A stretch of 64,000 bases of DNA. It comes from JAEINY01 sp942490535. GTDB lineage: Bacteria > Bacteroidota > Bacteroidia > Bacteroidales > Marinilabiliaceae. The stretch spans positions 62,001 through 126,000 of the forward strand of contig CALNXQ010000005.1 in the NCBI GenBank assembly GCA_942490535.1. The letters are read 5' to 3'. The notes below the pieces were generated by a model that saw nothing but the letters and a program-made list of their open reading frames with translations, did no database searches and was not told the DNA's origin. The position numbers were made by a program, and so were the translations under genes. Shown here piece after piece: positions 61,060 to 64,000 of this stretch. Position 1 is the stretch's first letter, and the number at the start of each line of letters is the position of its first letter.

Positions 61060-62085
61060 ATGAAACAGATACTAAAATATACCCTGTTCATGGCTTTTGC
61101 AGTCGCCCTTTCATCTTGTCAAAAAGAGGATGATTTGCGATCGGAGTCCGTTATTTCAGTGGTGGAGACACATGAAAGCGAGTTTGATACTTGGTTATTT
61201 GAGACCTTTACCAAACCCTATAATATGGAGATTAAGTGGAAGTGGGACGACGGTGAAGTCGATAACAACTTCCATGTAATACCTCCTCAAAAGGAAAAAG
61301 CCGAAGCCTTTATGAAAGCGCTGTATAAAATTTGGATTGAACCCTACGAAGCAGAAGGGGGAACCGAGTTTATTAAGACCTATGCGCCCAAGCTGATTTA
61401 TCTGGTAGGTACGCCACAATATAATACAGATGGCACCATGACGGTGGGTTTAGCCGAGGGAGGCCGTAAAGTAACGGTGTTCGATGTGGATCGCTTTGAC
61501 AATACCAACCTGGATCAGATGACCCATTCGTTCCATACCCTGCATCATGAATTTGCGCACATCCTGCATCAGAAAGTCCTTTTCTCCACCGACTTTAAAA
61601 TGATGAGCCAGGGATTATATACAGGTGCCTGGTACAACAACGATACGTTTACCGCCAATGCCTATGGATTCATTACACCCTATGCCATGTCCAAAGATGT
61701 GGAGGACTGGGTCGAGATTGTTGCCACCATCTTAACAGAAGTGCAGCATTCCAATGAACCCATAGAGTACATTGTACCGGAGTTGGACGAAAATGGCTTT
61801 CTGGTCGTAGATGAAACGGGAAAACTGCGCACATTCAAACAATGGCACTCACAGTTCTCCCATAAGATCACCATGCTTGGTATCTGGGAACAAAAAAGTG
61901 GAACAAAAATAATTTATACCCAGCATCCCAATGGTCCTCAAGGACAGCAAAAGTTACTGCAAAAGATTGACATGGTACTCAGCTACTACAATGGGGTCTG
62001 GGAAATGGACCTGATGCGGCTGCAAAAACGAATTGAAAGAGCCACGCAGGCGTTAATAGAAGAAAACGCTCCTGTGGAAGAATAA
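61060..62085 (+). CDS. Substrate-import-associated HExxH metallohydrolase lipoprotein
   Basis: A 341-residue lipoprotein with lipobox LSSC (Cys20). The zinc motif HEFAH is at 163-167 within HTLHHEFAHILHQ, and VEDWVEIVATI may supply the third ligand. The family (TIGR04549-like, 'LP_HExxH_w_tonB') is recurrent beside SusC/SusD pairs in this phylum. It may process the imported ligand, or cleave a protein to release it. It lies 11 bases after susD. Confidence 0.87.
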   Translation: MKQILKYTLFMAFAVALSSCQKEDDLRSESVISVVETHESEFDTWLFETFTKPYNMEIKWKWDDGEVDNNFHVIPPQKEKAEAFMKALYKIWIEPYEAEGGTEFIKTYAPKLIYLVGTPQYNTDGTMTVGLAEGGRKVTVFDVDRFDNTNLDQMTHSFHTLHHEFAHILHQKVLFSTDFKMMSQGLYTGAWYNNDTFTANAYGFITPYAMSKDVEDWVEIVATILTEVQHSNEPIEYIVPELDENGFLVVDETGKLRTFKQWHSQFSHKITMLGIWEQKSGTKIIYTQHPNGPQGQQKLLQKIDMVLSYYNGVWEMDLMRLQKRIERATQALIEENAPVEE

Positions 62086-62289
62086 ACGATCATCGTTTAT
62101 TAGAAATAAATGAACACCTGATTTATTTTGAAAATTACCAGCCGAAGAACGGTTGGTAATCTTCAAAAATCTGGAAACAATTATCTAAAGTGGAACCGTC
62201 ACCGGTTTTTCAAAAACAGAGGACTTCACACCCCATGGTGAAGCTGTTCAAGAGGATCAGGTAATCGGATCAACGAAAAAAAATAACAG
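62086..62289. other. Spacer with hairpins between two lipoprotein genes
   Basis: 204 bases within the locus. A hairpin at 62134-62160 (ATTACCAGCCG with CGGTTGGTAAT, one mismatch) and a shorter one at 62224-62243 (CTTCAC with GTGAAG) break the otherwise tight spacing. They may lower expression of downstream genes or mark mRNA processing. No gene or consensus promoter is seen. Confidence 0.5.
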
Positions 62290-63678
62290 ATGAAACAATT
62301 TACAATCATTCAATTAATACTATTGGTGATGTTGCTTGGCGCTTGTAACCGGTCGGACTTTGAGCATAAGTTTGACCAGTTACCGGATGAGCGCCTCCAA
62401 ACGAACATCAGTAACCTGAAGCAAATCTTAATCGGTGCCGAACATGGCTGGTTAATGACCTACTTCATGGGCGACGATATCGAGTATGCCATTTACAGCA
62501 TTGCCCGTTTCAATGACAACCAGACCGTTGGTTTATTAAGTGCCGAAATTGAGGAGGAAACAGTCAGTGAATATACCATTCTGGCCGAAGCAGATCTGGA
62601 ACTGGTATTCAATACCTACAACTCAAATCTGACCGCCTATGCCCGGCCGAATCAAATGCGTCCGAATGGATATGGAACCGACATTGAATTTAATGTTGTA
62701 TCGGTTCAGGCAGACCGCATTGAGTTAGAAGGAAAGGTATACAAAGGCAAAATATATTTGCGCAAAGCCAGCGAAGCCGAAAATGACCTGTCTATTCTTC
62801 CTATCAACGTGGAGCGTTTAAACAAACAACGCACCGCCCGATACATGGCATTAACCATCACCAAAGGCTTGGGAGCTACTGCTGATCATCCTAAACAGAT
62901 AGGCATGGATTGCTCCACCTATGCACGGGTTGCTGAAGTGAGTTTCAATCACGAGGGTGCCTTTACTCAAACCCGGAAAAATATTTTCTTCACCCATGAC
63001 GGTTTTGGACTAAGCTCACCGGTTGAGATCGGAAAGGATTCCATTCAATACTTCAAATACAATGAAGCAGAAGAACGCTATGAACTGGATCACCCCACAA
63101 TGGAAGGTTACCTTAATTGCGCTAAGCTACCAGTTTATTTCGTAGCGGGGATGTACGATGAGTTAATGGATCATTTCAGCATGAAGCTCACCCGTGCAAG
63201 TGGAAAAATGTGGGATACTTACATCGCCATGAAAAAAGCGAATATGAATATCAAATCATTTGTGGTAACCACCGATTATAAACGTCGCATTCCCTTATTT
63301 GATGAAGATGGCAATCCGGTCATAGACGACGGTAACATGCACGACTATGAACTGGGGGATCACTTAGGAGAGGGTTTTCTATTTAGTTTCCATGCCTACG
63401 AACAGTTCTATTTCTACTATGTCCCCATGGAGGTTCAAAAAATTGAAGAAGACCGCGTTCGTTTCATCCGCAAAGAAGGTGAATTTTGCACCGAAGATAA
63501 AACCGATCCGACCATCGGCACCACCATCAAAAACAGTCCTGAATTTCAGGCTTTCGTCAATTATCTCTGCAATGAAGAAGGATGGCTGATTCAAAAAACA
63601 CAGGAGTACGGCATCATTGATTTTGACTTTTACTCATTAGAAAATCCCGATAATTATTTCTATTCCCGTTTGTATTAA
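62290..63678 (+). CDS. DUF4302-like lipoprotein of the SusC/D locus
   Basis: A 462-residue lipoprotein with lipobox LGAC (Cys19). The N-terminal NRSDFEHKFDQLPDERLQTN and SNLKQILIGAEHGWLMTYFM resemble DUF4302, a family often encoded after SusD and the HExxH lipoprotein. It is mostly beta and is probably an accessory surface binding protein. The C-terminus ends DNYFYSRLY. Confidence 0.78.
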   Translation: MKQFTIIQLILLVMLLGACNRSDFEHKFDQLPDERLQTNISNLKQILIGAEHGWLMTYFMGDDIEYAIYSIARFNDNQTVGLLSAEIEEETVSEYTILAEADLELVFNTYNSNLTAYARPNQMRPNGYGTDIEFNVVSVQADRIELEGKVYKGKIYLRKASEAENDLSILPINVERLNKQRTARYMALTITKGLGATADHPKQIGMDCSTYARVAEVSFNHEGAFTQTRKNIFFTHDGFGLSSPVEIGKDSIQYFKYNEAEERYELDHPTMEGYLNCAKLPVYFVAGMYDELMDHFSMKLTRASGKMWDTYIAMKKANMNIKSFVVTTDYKRRIPLFDEDGNPVIDDGNMHDYELGDHLGEGFLFSFHAYEQFYFYYVPMEVQKIEEDRVRFIRKEGEFCTEDKTDPTIGTTIKNSPEFQAFVNYLCNEEGWLIQKTQEYGIIDFDFYSLENPDNYFYSRLY

Positions 63679-63730
63679 TCCAGTGGCCGGGAGCTTTCCC
63701 GGCCCAAATTTCACCCTTAACAAATACACT

Positions 63731-64000
63731 ATGAAAAATGTAATTACTTTAGTATTGCTATCATGCACACTGTTCTTAAATGCTCAAAATTATTCGTTTG
63801 AGAAAATTACTTCGTTAGAGGATCAAAACCTGGAAGAAGCATCAGACTTAATCACCTTTAAAAATAAATTGTATTTTTTAGCTACAGAATACTCAGAAGA
63901 TTACAGTACGGCAACCATCCATTTGTGCCATGTAAACAGTGATAACACGGCCACAAAACTAACGCCAATATGCACTGAAGGAACCGGTAGTTATACCTGG
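63731..64000 (+). CDS. Start of an exported protein, cut by window edge
   Basis: The first 90 residues are visible, from ATG at 63731 with signal peptide MKNVITLVLLSCTLFLNAQ. The mature start (SFEKITSLEDQNLEEASDLI, then NKLYFLATEYSE) suggests a beta-propeller-type protein, but too little is present to name a family. It lies 52 bases after the DUF4302 gene and probably belongs to the same operon. Confidence 0.75.
   Translation, partial: MKNVITLVLLSCTLFLNAQNYSFEKITSLEDQNLEEASDLITFKNKLYFLATEYSEDYSTATIHLCHVNSDNTATKLTPICTEGTGSYTW

Noticed and set aside
62290..63678. Glycoside hydrolase in the SusC/D locus
   Set aside because: No catalytic-domain motifs are visible; the N-terminal features fit DUF4302 lipoproteins instead.

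Overview
The window is chromosomal DNA of a member of the Bacteroidota. Three things show this: the fused str-S10-spc-alpha ribosomal block with no tuf gene between fusA and rpsJ; promoters of the TTTG-N19-TAnnTTTG type; and SusC/SusD, FecR, DUF4492, FISUMP and LytTR families. The order may be Marinilabiliales or close to it, but that is only an impression from gene content.

Region 1 (1-17192, minus strand) is one long housekeeping operon read from rpsL to rpoA: rpsL, rpsG, fusA, rpsJ, rplC, rplD, rplW, rplB, rpsS, rplV, rpsC, rplP, rpmC, rpsQ, rplN, rplX, rplE, rpsN, rpsH, rplF, rplR, rpsE, rpmD, rplO, secY, map, infA, rpmJ, rpsM, rpsK, rpsD and rpoA (cut by the window edge).

Region 2 (17571-27919) is accessory. 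A complete secreted M28 peptidase gene stands on the left and a broken copy of its 3' end on the right. The two share a tract of 137 identical bases inside flanks that differ at about one base in five. Between them lies a minus-strand block: LytTR response regulator, TPR/HisKA_2 sensor kinase, a small outer-membrane-barrel-like protein, a periplasmic protein of five repeats, two lipoproteins (one FISUMP) and a small helical lipoprotein. A pair of 11-bp direct repeats 21 bp apart overlaps the promoter of the barrel gene and has LytTR operator geometry.

Region 3 (28000-41100) is mostly metabolic: fabD behind a structured leader, acs, a large REC-REC-PPDK_N protein without the usual PEP-synthase catalytic domains, and a his operon (hisG-hisD-hisC-esterase-hisB). 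The his operon is preceded by two complete attenuator modules in series, each with a leader peptide rich in His codons followed by a terminator. A bacteriohemerythrin gene lies just upstream. A degenerate 21-bp repeat array sits between hisB and the PPDK_N gene.

Region 4 (41200-54000) holds pssA, the cytochrome bd operon (DUF4492 gene, cydA, cydB and a 47-residue CydX-like gene), an ECF sigma factor, an HExxH lipoprotein peptidase, a MATE pump behind a Shine-Dalgarno-led small ORF that overlaps its start, a DUF3124 lipoprotein, a small membrane protein, an outer-membrane barrel protein, a C_GCAxxG_C_C protein and an HD hydrolase.

Region 5 (54165-64000, plus strand) is a nutrient-uptake locus with cell-surface signalling: ECF sigma factor, FecR anti-sigma factor, SusC with an N-terminal STN domain, SusD, an HExxH lipoprotein, a DUF4302 lipoprotein and the start of another secreted protein cut by the window edge.

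The strongest candidates for something undescribed are the tandem histidine attenuators (40328-40650) and the accessory block bounded by the M28 3'-end repeats.
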